From the NCBI RefSeq assembly GCF_963576675.1, contig NC_088915.1, positions 39,895,501 through 39,959,500 on the forward strand: a stretch of 64,000 bases of DNA, given 5' to 3'. The notes beneath the pieces were generated by a model. It did not search any database, was not told where the DNA came from, and worked only from the letters and a program-made list of their open reading frames with translations. Position numbers and translations under genes: made by a program. Shown piece after piece: positions 53,916 through 64,000 of the stretch; the stretch's first letter is position 1; every line of letters begins with the position of its first letter. Source of the stretch: Euphorbia lathyris (lineage: Eukaryota > Streptophyta > Magnoliopsida > Malpighiales > Euphorbiaceae).

Positions 53916-54143
53916 TGTTATGTGGTTAATTTTATCTTTGTTCTTTTAATTACCATTGTCCGTGTTTGTTATTTTTACCGTTAACTAGCTATAATTGTGC
54001 TTGACACGTGTTTGTTCTCTCTCTTATTTGTTGCTGCGCCACACACGAGAGCAACGATCATATATTCCCATGTACCTTTTTTAAAAATTATCAATGAGAA
54101 TTAACAAATTTCTTCTTTCTTCTCAATCTTTTTCTCTCTATCA
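53916..54143 (+). repeat. 3' LTR of the Ty3/gypsy element
   Basis: Matches the 5' LTR at 43909-44150 with scattered substitutions and a small indel near its 3' end; ends CTCTATCA. Confidence 0.88.
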
Positions 54144-54144
54144 T

Positions 54145-54866
54145 TCAATGGCCTCAACATCAACTAATGAAATCCATTCCACAGCCCGACGATCGTTAGA
54201 GGAAAAGATAGCCAAATCCTTCACCACTTTGTTAAAAGTAACCCAACCCAACCATGACAGTTGTTCACCTCTCAAAAAACTTAACCCAAATAGGGAGAAG
54301 CCATTTGGAACCAATCCCGAGAAAGGAATTCTAAGGCAACCCAAACAATTCACACTCCAACAAAAGGAGTGGAAGTGGAGAATTGGCTCAACAAATGCAA
54401 TACGTATTTTTCACTATTTGAAGTTGGAGAGTGGATCTGGTTGGACTTTACTTGAATGGGAAAATTAGATGAAGGTTCGATGGGAAGAATTTGTGGAAGC
54501 CATAACCAATAGGTTTCAAGACACAAAAACAAGTGATGTAGAACTCTACCCTCATGGACTATGAATACCAATTTGTGGCCTTTAAGCTCAAAATGGAAAA
54601 GTTTCATCCCGCTGTCCCTTATTCATTTTGTGTTTCTTGTTTTATATCAGGGTTAAAACTAGAGTTAAGGTCAGCTATGAGGACCTTTGAACCCCTTAAC
54701 ATTTACACAACTATTAAAAAAGATAAACTCCAGGAAAATCATGTCAAGGACATGCTAGAAGATGTCAAACCTAAATCCAGTTTTAAACCACCCATTAAAC
54801 CATGACAATCAACTCCCTTTTCAACTGTGAAACCATCTAATTCCAGCCATACTTTTGTTAGAAATG
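54145..54866 (+). pseudogene. Resumed gag of the old Ty3/gypsy element
   Basis: Beyond the younger element, several short frames together resemble a Ty3/gypsy gag: SGSGWTLLEWEN then RWEEFVEAITNRFQD near 54430-54530, and VAFKLKMEKFHPAVPYSFCV, ISGLKLELRSAMRTFEPLN near 54575-54710. At least two frame changes and a TAG at 54466-54468 break it. It continues the frame region cut at 43903, so it belongs to the host element of the nested insertion. Confidence 0.65.
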
Positions 54867-55723
54867 ATTAAACCAAAAACAAACAAACACATAAACAAAA
54901 CATGAACAGTAAACAAGAAATTAAAAGGAAAGAGTTTAGAAAAATCTGAGGCCTGTATTGACAATCGTCTTCTAGGCTACAATATATTACGCAAGCGAAC
55001 TCTTACCAAGTGTATATTAGTTATCACCGGAGTAGAAAAAAACAACAACGTATATATAGAAGAAATATTTCAGAGTAATTTTGCAAAAGTGTATAAATCT
55101 GATAGCTCCATCATGTATATATAGAACTTGAATGGACATGTCTATTCTCGAGTGGACACGACTATTAATGAACGAACTTGACTGTTCACGAACAAAGACG
55201 ACTATTGATTTTATACTAATTTCATTTATATATATAAATTTTCCAACAATCCCTCACATAAATGAAACTTGAAACGAGACGATTAGGATGTGGTGATAAC
55301 TTTTTACAGTTGATATCTGCATAGGATAGCTAGCTAATGTGCATTGAACCTTCCCTTGTGAAAGTATATTTACTTTACTGGCTGACTAGTAGACGCGATG
55401 TCTTTGAACTATTCTTCCGTTTGTCTAAACGATGATATACCCCACACAGATACCAACATAACCCAATATAGGTTCTCATGGTTATGTTCGTTATGGTCAT
55501 GAACATCGCCTGGTTCTGCGAGAGTTTAAGAGAACTAGGCCCCACTAGTCTCCATCTAAGCGACCCCACTTCACTCTGACATATGTGATTTATTTGTTCA
55601 GACTTTCTGACAAACAATGTATCATTAAAAGCATATAGCTTAACCTGTTGAAACACCTTTCCACATGATTTTGATTTGACAAAACTATTTAAGTAAAAAT
55701 CTCAATGATAAAAATATTCCAAC
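54867..55723 (-). repeat. LTR-like sequence, reverse orientation, limits unclear
   Basis: CCAACA at 55718-55723 and at about 55247-55252 would be TGTTGG starts of LTRs on the minus strand. The region contains TATATA boxes facing left and no ORF of interest; the 93-codon minus-strand frame at 55375-55656 is unsupported. I found no matching target duplication. It may be a solo LTR or two overlapping LTR pieces. Confidence 0.35.
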
Positions 55724-55772
55724 ACATTAAATTTAATTGCTTTGATTTATTAGTACTAATATGTTTATTCAA

Positions 55773-56958
55773 TGTTGAGTAAGTTGATTCATAAGAATAG
55801 GAACTAAAAATCTATAAGAGAAAGTCAAGACAAAGTCAGCTGATGAAAGTCACACAGCCGAAGCTCAGTAAAATGCAACTCATCATTGAAAAGAAAAATC
55901 TTCTCTAAAAGTTTGAAGGCGAAGCCGCTGAGTCGAGCAATATGATCGTCAAGTCAGCAACAATGATCGATCAACTTGCAAGACAAAGTCTGTACATTTC
56001 TGAAACATTCAGAAGCCACAGAAATCTGTCGGGAAGACTTTTTCAGAAGAAGCATGGACTATCTGATGTCAACAGACAGGCGGACCTGGCATCTGACTTA
56101 GACAGAAGATATGATTGGCCTGCAGCACTGAGTGCTGACCAAGTGATGATGAAAGAAGAATGTTTCCCCACAACGGCTATACCGGGATGTAAATAATTGA
56201 TACCTCGGACATCACTATAAATAGGCCTCTCCAATGCTTGAATCAATGCAGATCTTCATAAAGTCAATTCATTGATAAAAATACAAAATAGAAGCTCTGT
56301 CTTGAAAAGCAAAAAGCAAACTCTTACACCAACTCCTATTCTTGTGTAAAAGTCTAGAGTGACTTAGTCATCTAAAGTGTTCTTTGTTTCACTAAGAACA
56401 ATTATTGTATCATTTGTAAAAGGTTAGAAAAGTGAGGCTGAGTTACTCAGTTATAGTACTCAGCGGTAGAGATAGGATTGAGTAGAGGAATAGAGGAAGG
56501 TACTCTTGCATACTCAGTTGCTATTGTAAACGGTTTGTGCTCTACCTTTAAAGAGCTCAGTAGAGGATTCAAAAAGCTCGGAAGGATTTCCAGGGACTGG
56601 ACGTAGGCGGAGAGGCCGAACCAGGATAAGTCTGATGAGTAACTTCTAACCCTTTTATCTCTTTATACATATATTGCTTGCTAAATACTAATCAGAAAAA
56701 CAATAACTTGTATACGCTGAGTTGAGTAATTTGAGAGCTGAGTTGGAAATAGACACAAGTGTTGCTTCCTAACTCACGGTAGAAACAGCTCTGGTCAGCA
56801 GTTGACTAAAGCTGTCTCAAATCCTACTCAGCGGGGCTGACCTAAAGACTGAGTTGAAGTCTTAAACAATAATTAAGTCAGCATTAACATAAATTTTTTT
56901 ATAATAGTTCCTAACCCCCCCCCCCTTGGAAGTAACACTGTCACGTTACACGGGACCA
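55773..56958 (+). repeat. 5' LTR of the Ty1/copia element
   Basis: The LTR runs from TGTTGAGTAAG to GGGACCA, about 1,186 bases. A TATA box, CTATAAATAGGCC, is at about 56216-56228. GCTGAGT and ACTCAG motifs recur (55927, 56437, 56716, 56737). An 11-base C run is at 56915-56925. Without a 3' copy the limits rest on TG/CA ends and the adjacent primer site. Confidence 0.7.
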
Positions 56959-56963
56959 GTAAG

Positions 56964-56975
56964 TGGTATCAGAGC
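56964..56975 (+). promoter_or_regulatory. Primer-binding site, tRNA-Met type
   Basis: TGGTATCAGAGC lies five bases after the LTR end, complementary to initiator tRNA-Met, as usual for Ty1/copia. Confidence 0.92.
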
Positions 56976-57023
56976 CTAACAGCTCACTAATCAAGATAAA
57001 ACTATCTTGAGCTGATCCCTGCA

Positions 57024-58700
57024 ATGGCTGAGAACAGCACTCGTTTCCTACCCGGAAATCAGACTACTGAGATACTCCCTGAGGGATTATCTATCACTCG
57101 GCCTCCACTGTTCTTTGGGTCTAACCATACCTTTTGGAAGAACAGGATGAAGAATTTCATTCAGGCAACAAATATGAGTGCATGGCTAGCTATAGTCCAA
57201 GGCCCTTTTGTTCCATATGAAATCATTGATGGTGTAAAAACTGTTAAAAGCGAGGCTAAATGGTCAGAGGATAACCTCAAGAAATTGCAAAATAATGCTT
57301 CGGCTATAAACATGCTTCACTGTGCTTTAGATGATGCAGAATACAATAAGATTTCAGATTGTGAGTCAGCGCAAGAAATCTGGAAAAAGATGGAGGTTAC
57401 CTACGAAGGAACCAGCAAGGTAAAGAGTCCAAGGTGAATCAACATATGCATTTGTATGAGCTGTTCGAGATGAATGATGATGAAGGCATCTCTGAAATGA
57501 ATGCAAGGTTCACTAATATAATCAATGAGCTCAAGAGACTCGGCAAGAACTTCACTGAGGAAGAACAAGTGAAGAAAATTCTGAGGAGTCTTCCCAAAAG
57601 CTGGCAGACAAAGAAAATAGCTGTTGAAGAAGCTCAGGACCTGTCCACCTATAAGTATGATGAGCTTATTGGATCCATGCTGACCCATGAGATCTCAATG
57701 AAGAATGTTGAAGCAAAAGAAAAGTCTGAGGACAAAAAGCAAAAATCTCTTGTCATGAAAGCTGACTCCACAGATATGGACTCATCAGATGATGAGGAAA
57801 TGACCATGTTCACCAGAAAAATGAAAAGGTTGTTTCGAAAGAATGACAAACACAGCAAAAGGTCATTCAAAAAGAGTGACAAATACAAAGCTGAGTCAAG
57901 TGACATCAAACATAAGAAAGACAGCTCAAAGCCCATTACCTGTTTTGAATGTCATCAAGCTGGACATATCAAATCAAGTTGTCCTACCTTGAAGAAGGAC
58001 AAGAAGGGCAGTAGAAAGGCAATGGTGGCCACTTGAGTGATAGTGATGAGTCGACCTCATCAGAAGCTGATGCCACTGAGTCAGCAAATATCTGCTTCAT
58101 GGCTAATGAGTCTGCTGACCCCTGCCGTTCTGAGCAAGCTGACCTCTCTTGTGCATCTGACAATGAGGAAACACTCAACTAAGGTAATGTCTCTACCTTT
58201 GCTCAGAAATGAAATGATTAATGCCATGAGTGATCTCTACACACTTATCAAGAAGTGTAACAAGAAAATACGAGTACTCAGCAGGCGATGTGATGAGATT
58301 GAGGAGGTCAAGCTCAGTGACCTTCGACATCTTCTCCAGGACAATACTAGGCAAGATGAAAATCTAAAAATCATGCATAGGTTTGTCTCTGATGTCCAAT
58401 CGGATTCTAAGAAACTAAGGAAGGACATCACATCCATTCAAGACCAGCTGAAGATTTCGACTAAGAAAAATTACCATCAGAACGCTGAGTACTCAGGTAC
58501 TAGTCAGTGGAGATGGAGTCCTCAGCGAAATGGTCAATGTAACTTCTGTGGAAAAAGAGGACACACCACAAAGGTGTGTTGCATGCTCAGCACCAATGTG
58601 CTGACCAGCAAGTAAAGTACCCCCCAAAGGAAAGTTCATTGTGACTTCTGTGGGAAGAATGGCCACATTACCAATGTATGTCGCCATAAAATTAAATATG
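57024..58700 (+). pseudogene. Ty1/copia gag with zinc knuckles, frameshifted
   Basis: ATG 57024 follows the primer site by about 50 bases. The first frame (to 57437) holds the SIRE-type gag start: PPLFFGSNHTFWKNRMKNFI, W-IVQGPFVPYE. One missing base near 57424 shifts the rest to the frame 57434-58036 (FEMNDDEGISEMNARFTNII, LPKSWQTKKIAVEEAQDL), ending in a CCHC knuckle (CFECHQAGHIKSSC, about 57943-57985). A second missing base near 58034 breaks the acidic region with SDSDESTSSEADATES. The frame resumes to 58615 with another knuckle (CNFCGKRGHTTKVC) and a third follows at about 58639-58680 (CDFCGKNGHITNVC). Gag forms the virus-like particle. Confidence 0.85.
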
Positions 58701-58770
58701 ATGTATCACCTGCTCAGCCTAACAAACAAGGACCCAAAAAGACTTGGGTACCTAAAGATAACTAGTTACA

Positions 58771-61700
58771 TTGCAGGTAAGCATGAGGTGTGCTGAGAAG
58801 TCAAAGCTATGGTATATTGATAGCGCATGCTCAAGGCATATGACTGGCGATGAAACTCAGTTTATCACACTTGTGCATAAACGAGGAGGAAATGTAAGTT
58901 TTGGAGACAACAAAAAGGGTAAGATAGTGGGGTCAGGGACTGTTGGTGGTAATCCTACTATTGAGTTAGTCTCCCTAGTCAGAGGACTTGAATATAACCT
59001 ACTGAGCGTAGCTCAGCTGTGTGACAGTGGTAGAAAGGTTATATTTGATGCCACTGGATGTAAAATACTCGAGGGCAAAACAAATGAGTTGATTTTAACC
59101 GCACCTCGTGTTGACAATGTTTTCATGCTGAACTTAGAAAAGAAGTTTTCAAAGAATATATGCTTAGTGTCAAAGGAAGATAATTCCTGGCTATGGCACA
59201 GGAGACTTGGTCATGTAAGCATGGACCTCCTTGCCAAATTAGCAAGAAAGCAATTAGTTGAGGGATTCGCCAAACTCAAGTTTGAGAAGGATCAATTATG
59301 CAATGCTTGTCAGCAAGGAAAACAAACTAGAAAATCTTTTCAAAGTAAAAATATTGTCTCAACCAAGCGTCCATTAGAGTTGCTACACCTGGATCTCTTC
59401 GGACCAGTCCAACCGCTGAGTTTGGGTGGTAGGATATTTTCCTTGGTCATTGTAGATGACTTTTCTCGGTACACTTGGGTCATCCTACTGAGTAGCAATG
59501 ATGAAGCTTTTGAGATGTTTTCAACACTGGTTAGAAAACTTGAAAATGATAAAGACCTAAAATTAGCTTACATCCGAAGTGATAATGGTGGAGAGTTTAA
59601 AAATCAACTGTTTGATGAATTCTGTGAAGCCAGCGGCATTGACCATAATTTTTCTGTTCCTAGAACTCCTCAACAGAATGGGGTAGTTGAGAGGAAGAAC
59701 AGAACCTTGGTTGAAATAGCCAGGACAATGCTGAGTGAGACTAGGCTTCCAAAGTACTTCTGGGGTGAAGCTGTCAACACAGTATGCTACATACTCAATA
59801 GGGCTCTAGTCAGACCTATACTAAAGAAAACCCCTATGAACTTTCGAAAGGACGAAAACCCAACATTGGATACTTTCATGCCTTCGGTTGCAAATTTTTC
59901 ATTCTAAATACTAAAGACAACCTTGCTAAGTTTGATTCAAAAGCTGATGAAGCTATCTTCTTAGGCTACTCAACAAACAGCAAAGCATATGGAGTGTTCA
60001 ATAAACGAACTCAGGTCTTAGAAGAGTCTGTACACATTGAGTTCGATGAAACTAACCCTGCAGAAAAAGTCAATCAGTCAACTGAAGATGATCCATGCTC
60101 AGCATCTGCTGACCAAAGTACAGCCGCTGAGTCACTACCTCAAGGGCTGACCAAAGGTAAAAACGAATCTCAAATCATTTTCACTGACCAATGCAAACCT
60201 GTAGAGATTGTTGAAACACCTACCCCTGAAGACACTACATTGCCAAAAGAAATCAAGGTTCCAAGAGGACACTCTGAAAGTAGCATTCTTGATGCTGCTG
60301 AGAACACCTTGATGACCAGAAATCAACTCAAGAGATATCTCAGTAACGTGGCTTTCGTGTTAGTTCTTGAACCAATAAACTTCTTAGAAACTGAGAACGA
60401 TGAATTCTGGATAAATGCAATGCAAGAGGAGCTTGATCAATTCAAAAGAAATGAAGTATGAGATTTAGTGCCCAATCCAATAAATCAGAAGACTATAGGA
60501 ACAAGATGGGTATTCCGAAATAAGCTAGATGAACAAGGAAACATAGTTAGGAACAAAGCCAGACTTGTAGCTCAAGGTTACAGTCAGCAAGAAGGTATTG
60601 ACTATGGTGAGACCTTTGCCCCTGTGGCTAGATTAGAAGCTATAAGAATATTATGTGCATATGCTAGCTTTATGAATTTTAAATTGTTTCAAATGGATGT
60701 CAAAAGTGCATTTCTTAATGGAGTTATAAATGAAGAGGTTTATGTTAGTCAGCCTCCAGGGTTTGAGAAGTTCCCAACCCATGTTTATAAACTCAAAAAG
60801 GCTCTGTATGGTCTGAAGCAAGCACCACGTGCTTGGTATGAAAGGCTGACCAGCTTCCTGCTAACTAGAAACTATGTCAGAGGAAAATCTGACACAACCT
60901 TATTCATTAAGAGAAAGGGTAAAGATACCCTGCTGGCACAAATATATGTTGATGACATTATTTTTGGTGCTACTAATGAGTCTATGTGCAAGGAATTTAG
61001 TAAGCAGATGCAGACTGAGTTTGAAATGTCAATGATGGGAGAACTCAACTTCTTCCTTGGACTTCAAATCAAACAAGGCAAAAATGGCATCTTCATCAGT
61101 CAGACTAAGTATGCAAAGGAGATATTGAAGAAATATGAAATGGAAAACTGTAAGTCAATATCTACCCTAATATGTATTGACACTGTGCTCTGTGCTGACG
61201 AAAATGGTAAGTCAGTAGACAGCAAATTGTACCGAGGTATGATTGGCTCTCTACTCTATCTAACGGCAAGTAGGCCAGATATTCAGTACTCTGTATGTTA
61301 CTGTGCAAGATATCAATCTAACCCTAAGGAATCTCATTACATAGTTGTAAAAAGAATCCTTAGATATTTGCAAGGCTCAGTGAATGCAGGTTTATGGTAT
61401 CCTAACACTAATGCTTTCACACTCATTGGATACACTGATGCTGACTATGGACGAGACAAGCTTGAGAGGAAAAGAACCTCAAGAGGATGCCACTTTCTCG
61501 GAAGCTGTCTTGTGTCTTGGTTCAGTAAGAAACAGTCGTCAGTAGCCCAATCAACCACTGAAGCTGAGTACATTGCTGTTGGAAGCTGTGTAGCCCAAGT
61601 CCTATGGATCAAACAACAGCTAGATGACTATGGAGTTCAGACCAAAATGATTAAAGTCAAATGTGACAACAAAAGTGCCATTGACTTGTCAAAGAATCCA

Positions 61701-61892
61701 ATCCAGCACAGCAGGATGAAGCATGTCAGCATTAGGCATCACTTCATCAGAGATCATGTACTCAAAGGTGAGATCAAGCTGACCTACGTCCCAACGGATG
61801 AGCAGCTTGCTGATATCTTTACGAAGTCGTTGGCTCGTGAGCAGTTCAGCATATTGAGAGAAGCTATTGGTATGTTTAATCCTCTTCAATAA
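58771..61892 (+). pseudogene. Ty1/copia pol, one frameshift and one stop
   Basis: The first clear part starts with WYIDSACSRHMTGD near 58810 (protease-side region), then GAG-pre-integrase (SWLWHRRLGHVSMDLLAKLA), the CNACQQGK zinc-binding part, and the integrase core with LHLDLFGP, RSDNGGEF and QQNGVVERKN (59385-59705). One base is missing in a C run at about 59830, moving the frame. A TGA lies at 60459-60461. After it come reverse transcriptase ([29 protein letters not shown], the YVDD motif at about 60948) and RNase H ([30 protein letters not shown]). The final frame, 60468-61892, is open for 474 codons. Confidence 0.9.
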
Positions 61893-62021
61893 AATTCCAA
61901 GTGCAATATATGCTGAGTGATTATTATCTGCTGAGTGGATACTTACGCTGAGTGATTACTACATGCTGAGTTGCTATGCATGCTAAGTGATTTTACTACG
62001 CAAAATTATGAATCTGTTTTA
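61893..62021 (+). repeat. Ty1/copia 3' UTR with GCTGAGT repeats
   Basis: After the pol stop, GCTGAGT-type units recur about every 18 bases (61912, 61930, 61947, 61965), ending in GCTAAGTGATT near 61982. The stretch ends at the Athila LTR. Confidence 0.75.
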
Positions 62022-63523
62022 TGATGTTAAGCCCAAAATATACCTAAAATATCATCAATAATTACATCAATATTGCTACGAATTTATGCTATTCATACCT
62101 ATTTAGAATACTTTTACTCTCGAATATGTTTCTTTCGTGCAAGGTACATAAATATTTGGTAAAATCCAAATAGGAGTAAAAAGAGCTCAAAAATAGAAGA
62201 AAAGCCCTACAAAAGAGTCAAAGAAGAAAAAAATTAATAACGCTAAATCGAGGACACGAACGAAAGCTGAAAAATCGAAAAAGCTTCGTGCAGCGACCGC
62301 GGCCCCCGCTATTCACGGTCGCGACACGCGTCCGTCAGCCATTTTTTCCTTCGTACGAAGTACAATTGATGCTCCCCCATTCTCGGTAGAGAATTTAATA
62401 ATTCTCGGTACGAGCAAGAGATTTTAGAGCCTAGTTACACACTTTCGTTTTCGATGAAACGCGATCGTTCGGGTGGATAGAGACGTTCTTTCGCAGCGGA
62501 CACGATCCTTCACAACGGACACGACACTTCAATCAAGACTCTTCAACATCTATAAATAAAGAGTTGATGGAGAGTTGAAGATAATAATGATATAGAATGT
62601 TATATGTGTAGAAGAAAGAGATTAGTGTAGAATTTATGCAGAAATTCCGAATCAAGTGATTCATAAGTTAGATTTCGATTCTGTTCAAAAGCAATATGAT
62701 GTACACACATTGTTTACAAAATAATAACAAATTCAGTAGCGTTTAGACATTGTTCCAGTTTAGTTTACATTTTGGTAGTGGACCGACTCAGTCTCTATTA
62801 CGAAGATTCAGCGAGAAGATTGAGTAGAGGATTCGCCCCTGAGCCTGACAAACTCTAACGAAACCCAAGGAAAGGATTGACAACCCGTTCACTTGCACGC
62901 CGTCGAAGAATTCAATGCTCCATGTTCTCTGTAAACTTGTATCAATTTATATTTCATCTAATAAAGTCCGTTCTATTCGATAGATTTTTATGCAGCACTT
63001 ATGGTAACCAATCCACTAAAGTGACTGCTGGTGTTTTCATTAAAACGTATTTAATCCAAAATCTTTACAAGGAAACTTTGTTGAACACTTAAGCAAATTA
63101 TTATCTCGGTAGAGTTTTAATTTGACTAAGGGCAATTATCCCGGATAAGGGTTTTGTCGCGTTCAAAGCCAATTAATTAGAGGTTCCGTCATTTATTTCA
63201 TCGTTATAATTCATACAAAGTTTAAAGTTGTTTTCTTTGCTTAATGCAAACGAATATACTTGTTTACTTTTCTAAAGTACTAAAACGTTCCTGTTTTGCA
63301 AATTCATTTTTAATCAGATATTTTCTAACATCTTCACATTCTAATCTAACTCTTATTCTAGCAATTTCAAAACCAAAACCGATTAAACGATTTTTTCCAT
63401 ATTATAAACCTTAAAGTAATTTTAACCGATTGTAAATAAGTTTTGTTAAAAAACATTCCTTGTGGGATCGATATCTTTTATTACTACAAGCGTATACCGT
63501 GCACTTGCGGAAATCGCTCAACA
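62022..63523 (+). repeat. 5' LTR of the Athila-type element
   Basis: The start is TGATGTTAAGCCCAAAATAT (or the TG three bases later). The end is CGGAAATCGCTCAACA, seven bases before the primer site. TATAAATAAAG at about 62550 could be the TATA box. The first 500 bases are shared with the reverse-strand sequence at 1-501. The 71-codon frame at 62877 is not supported. Confidence 0.78.
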
Positions 63524-63529
63524 AGTTTT

Positions 63530-63546
63530 TGGCGCCGTTGCCGGGG
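63530..63546 (+). promoter_or_regulatory. Primer-binding site, tRNA-Asp type
   Basis: TGGCGCCGTTGCCGGGG is the primer site typical of Athila elements, complementary to the 3' end of tRNA-Asp. Confidence 0.92.
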
Positions 63547-63714
63547 AATGCCAAAATTTTTGACAAAATTTTAAATTTTTCGTGTTTTATTACGAATCTA
63601 GGTTTATTCATACTTATTCAAACTTTTACATTTTATTTATTTTTAATTACTAACATATTTATTTTTCAAATTCTGTTTTATAGGTAGTTTCTGTTCGTGC
63701 GAAATTTCAAGTTC

Positions 63715-64000
63715 ATGCGCAGTTCTCGAAGTTCGGGCACGTCACCAGATCCTATTGACCCAGAGATTTAAAGAACTCTTAAAAATAACAAGAAAGAAAA
63801 GAAAAAGAAAAACCAAACCCCAATAAAAACTAAAATTACCGAGCCAGAAGTTATGGCCACACTTATGGATCACGCTAGGCCAGGAGTGGCCGGTGTAACA
63901 AACAGTATAGTTAGACCCCAAATTAATGCACATCATTTTGAAATTAAGCCTGCGTTGCTTAATATGTTGCAAAATAATGTAACGTTTTACGGGTTACCTA
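63715..64000 (+). pseudogene. Start of Athila-type gag, one early stop, partial
   Basis: ATG 63715 opens MRSSRSSGTSPDPIDPEI, then TAA at 63769-63771, and the same frame continues to the window edge through a lysine-rich stretch into IVRPQINAHHFEIKPALLNM, the hallmark N-terminal gag motif of Athila elements. A second ATG is available at 63853. Only about 95 codons are visible. Confidence 0.82.

Larger units (their letters stand above)
43909..54143 (+). mobile_element. Ty3/gypsy chromovirus-type element with three nested LTRs
   Basis: Two LTRs of about 240 and 228 bases bound the element. TCAAT occurs next to both outer ends (43904-43908 and 54145-54149), a likely target duplication. After the 5' LTR comes a tRNA-Met-type primer site, then one continuous gag-protease-RT-RNase H-integrase-chromodomain frame with about ten stops and a frameshift, a polypurine tract and the 3' LTR. 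Removing three LTR-type insertions (44961-46765, 48514-50307, 51893-53437) gives an element of roughly 5.1 kb. The short LTRs and chromodomain suggest a Reina-like lineage, by analogy only. Confidence 0.88.
55773..62021 (+). mobile_element. SIRE-type Ty1/copia element, 3' end displaced
   Basis: It has a 5' LTR, primer site, long gag with zinc knuckles and a pol with protease, integrase, reverse transcriptase and RNase H in Ty1/copia order. The 3' UTR begins after 61892 and stops at about 62021, where an Athila LTR starts. The 3' LTR is therefore outside the window or lost. Several single-base deletions and one nonsense codon break the coding frames, so the element is dead but recent enough for long frames. 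Confidence 0.85.
62022..64000 (+). mobile_element. 5' part of an Athila-type Ty3/gypsy element
   Basis: A 1.5-kb LTR, a tRNA-Asp-type primer site and the start of an Athila-type gag are present; the element runs off the right edge. It is inserted in the 3' UTR of the Ty1/copia element. Confidence 0.85.

Noticed and set aside
55375..55656. 93-codon minus-strand ORF
   Set aside because: No family resemblance and it lies in LTR-like sequence.
62877..63092. 71-codon ORF inside the Athila LTR
   Set aside because: LTRs of this family are non-coding and no homology is visible.

Overview
The window looks like nuclear DNA of a flowering plant, probably a eudicot. It is AT-rich, has short introns with GT/AG borders, carries a plant-specific extra-large G protein gene, and is filled with plant retrotransposon lineages (L1-type LINEs with RNase H, SIRE-type Ty1/copia, chromovirus-type and Athila-type Ty3/gypsy, Mutator-like elements). 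I could not fix the species. Only one clearly intact host gene is visible; almost everything else is mobile-element sequence in several states of decay and nesting.

Layout. 1-501: reverse-strand piece of an Athila-type LTR, the same family as the LTR at 62022-63523. 502-3400: repeat-rich non-coding DNA with one unrecognised 97-codon ORF behind a TATA-like box. 3401-5116: 5'-truncated LINE. 5117-11690: nearly full-length L1-type LINE (broken ORF1, ORF2 with a single stop, poly(A)). 11700-18771: XLG gene, eight coding exons, 863 codons, with a 741-bp internally deleted Ty3/gypsy element in intron 2. 19093-23046 and 30438-32748: three copies of a fold-back repeat family with long inverted arms. 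23048-30380: a Mutator-like element with inverted terminal repeats carrying a FAR1/FHY3-type transposase gene with one frameshift. 32772-39997: two nested inverted-repeat DNA elements holding a 4.8-kb array of a 16-bp minisatellite, flanking 5-bp repeats and a tRNA-derived SINE. 40146-40766: poly(A) retroposon with 14-bp target duplication. 41767-43313: non-autonomous Mutator-like element with 9-bp duplication and a strong internal hairpin.

43400-54866: an old Ty3/gypsy element interrupted in gag by a younger, complete Ty3/gypsy element (43909-54143), which itself holds three LTR insertions of about 1.8, 1.8 and 1.5 kb. 55773-62021: SIRE-type Ty1/copia element (5' LTR, primer site, gag, pol) whose 3' end is replaced by an Athila element (LTR, tRNA-Asp-type primer site, start of gag) that runs off the window.

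How it fits together. XLG would act in G-protein signalling. The FAR1-like gene is either the transposase of its MULE or a derivative on the way to becoming a host gene; it has upstream and downstream exons that still read open. In the Ty3/gypsy polyprotein nearly all in-frame stops can be explained by single C-to-T changes on one or other strand, as expected for methylated, silenced elements. All boundaries were read by eye from the sequence; family names rest on motif recognition, not on searches.
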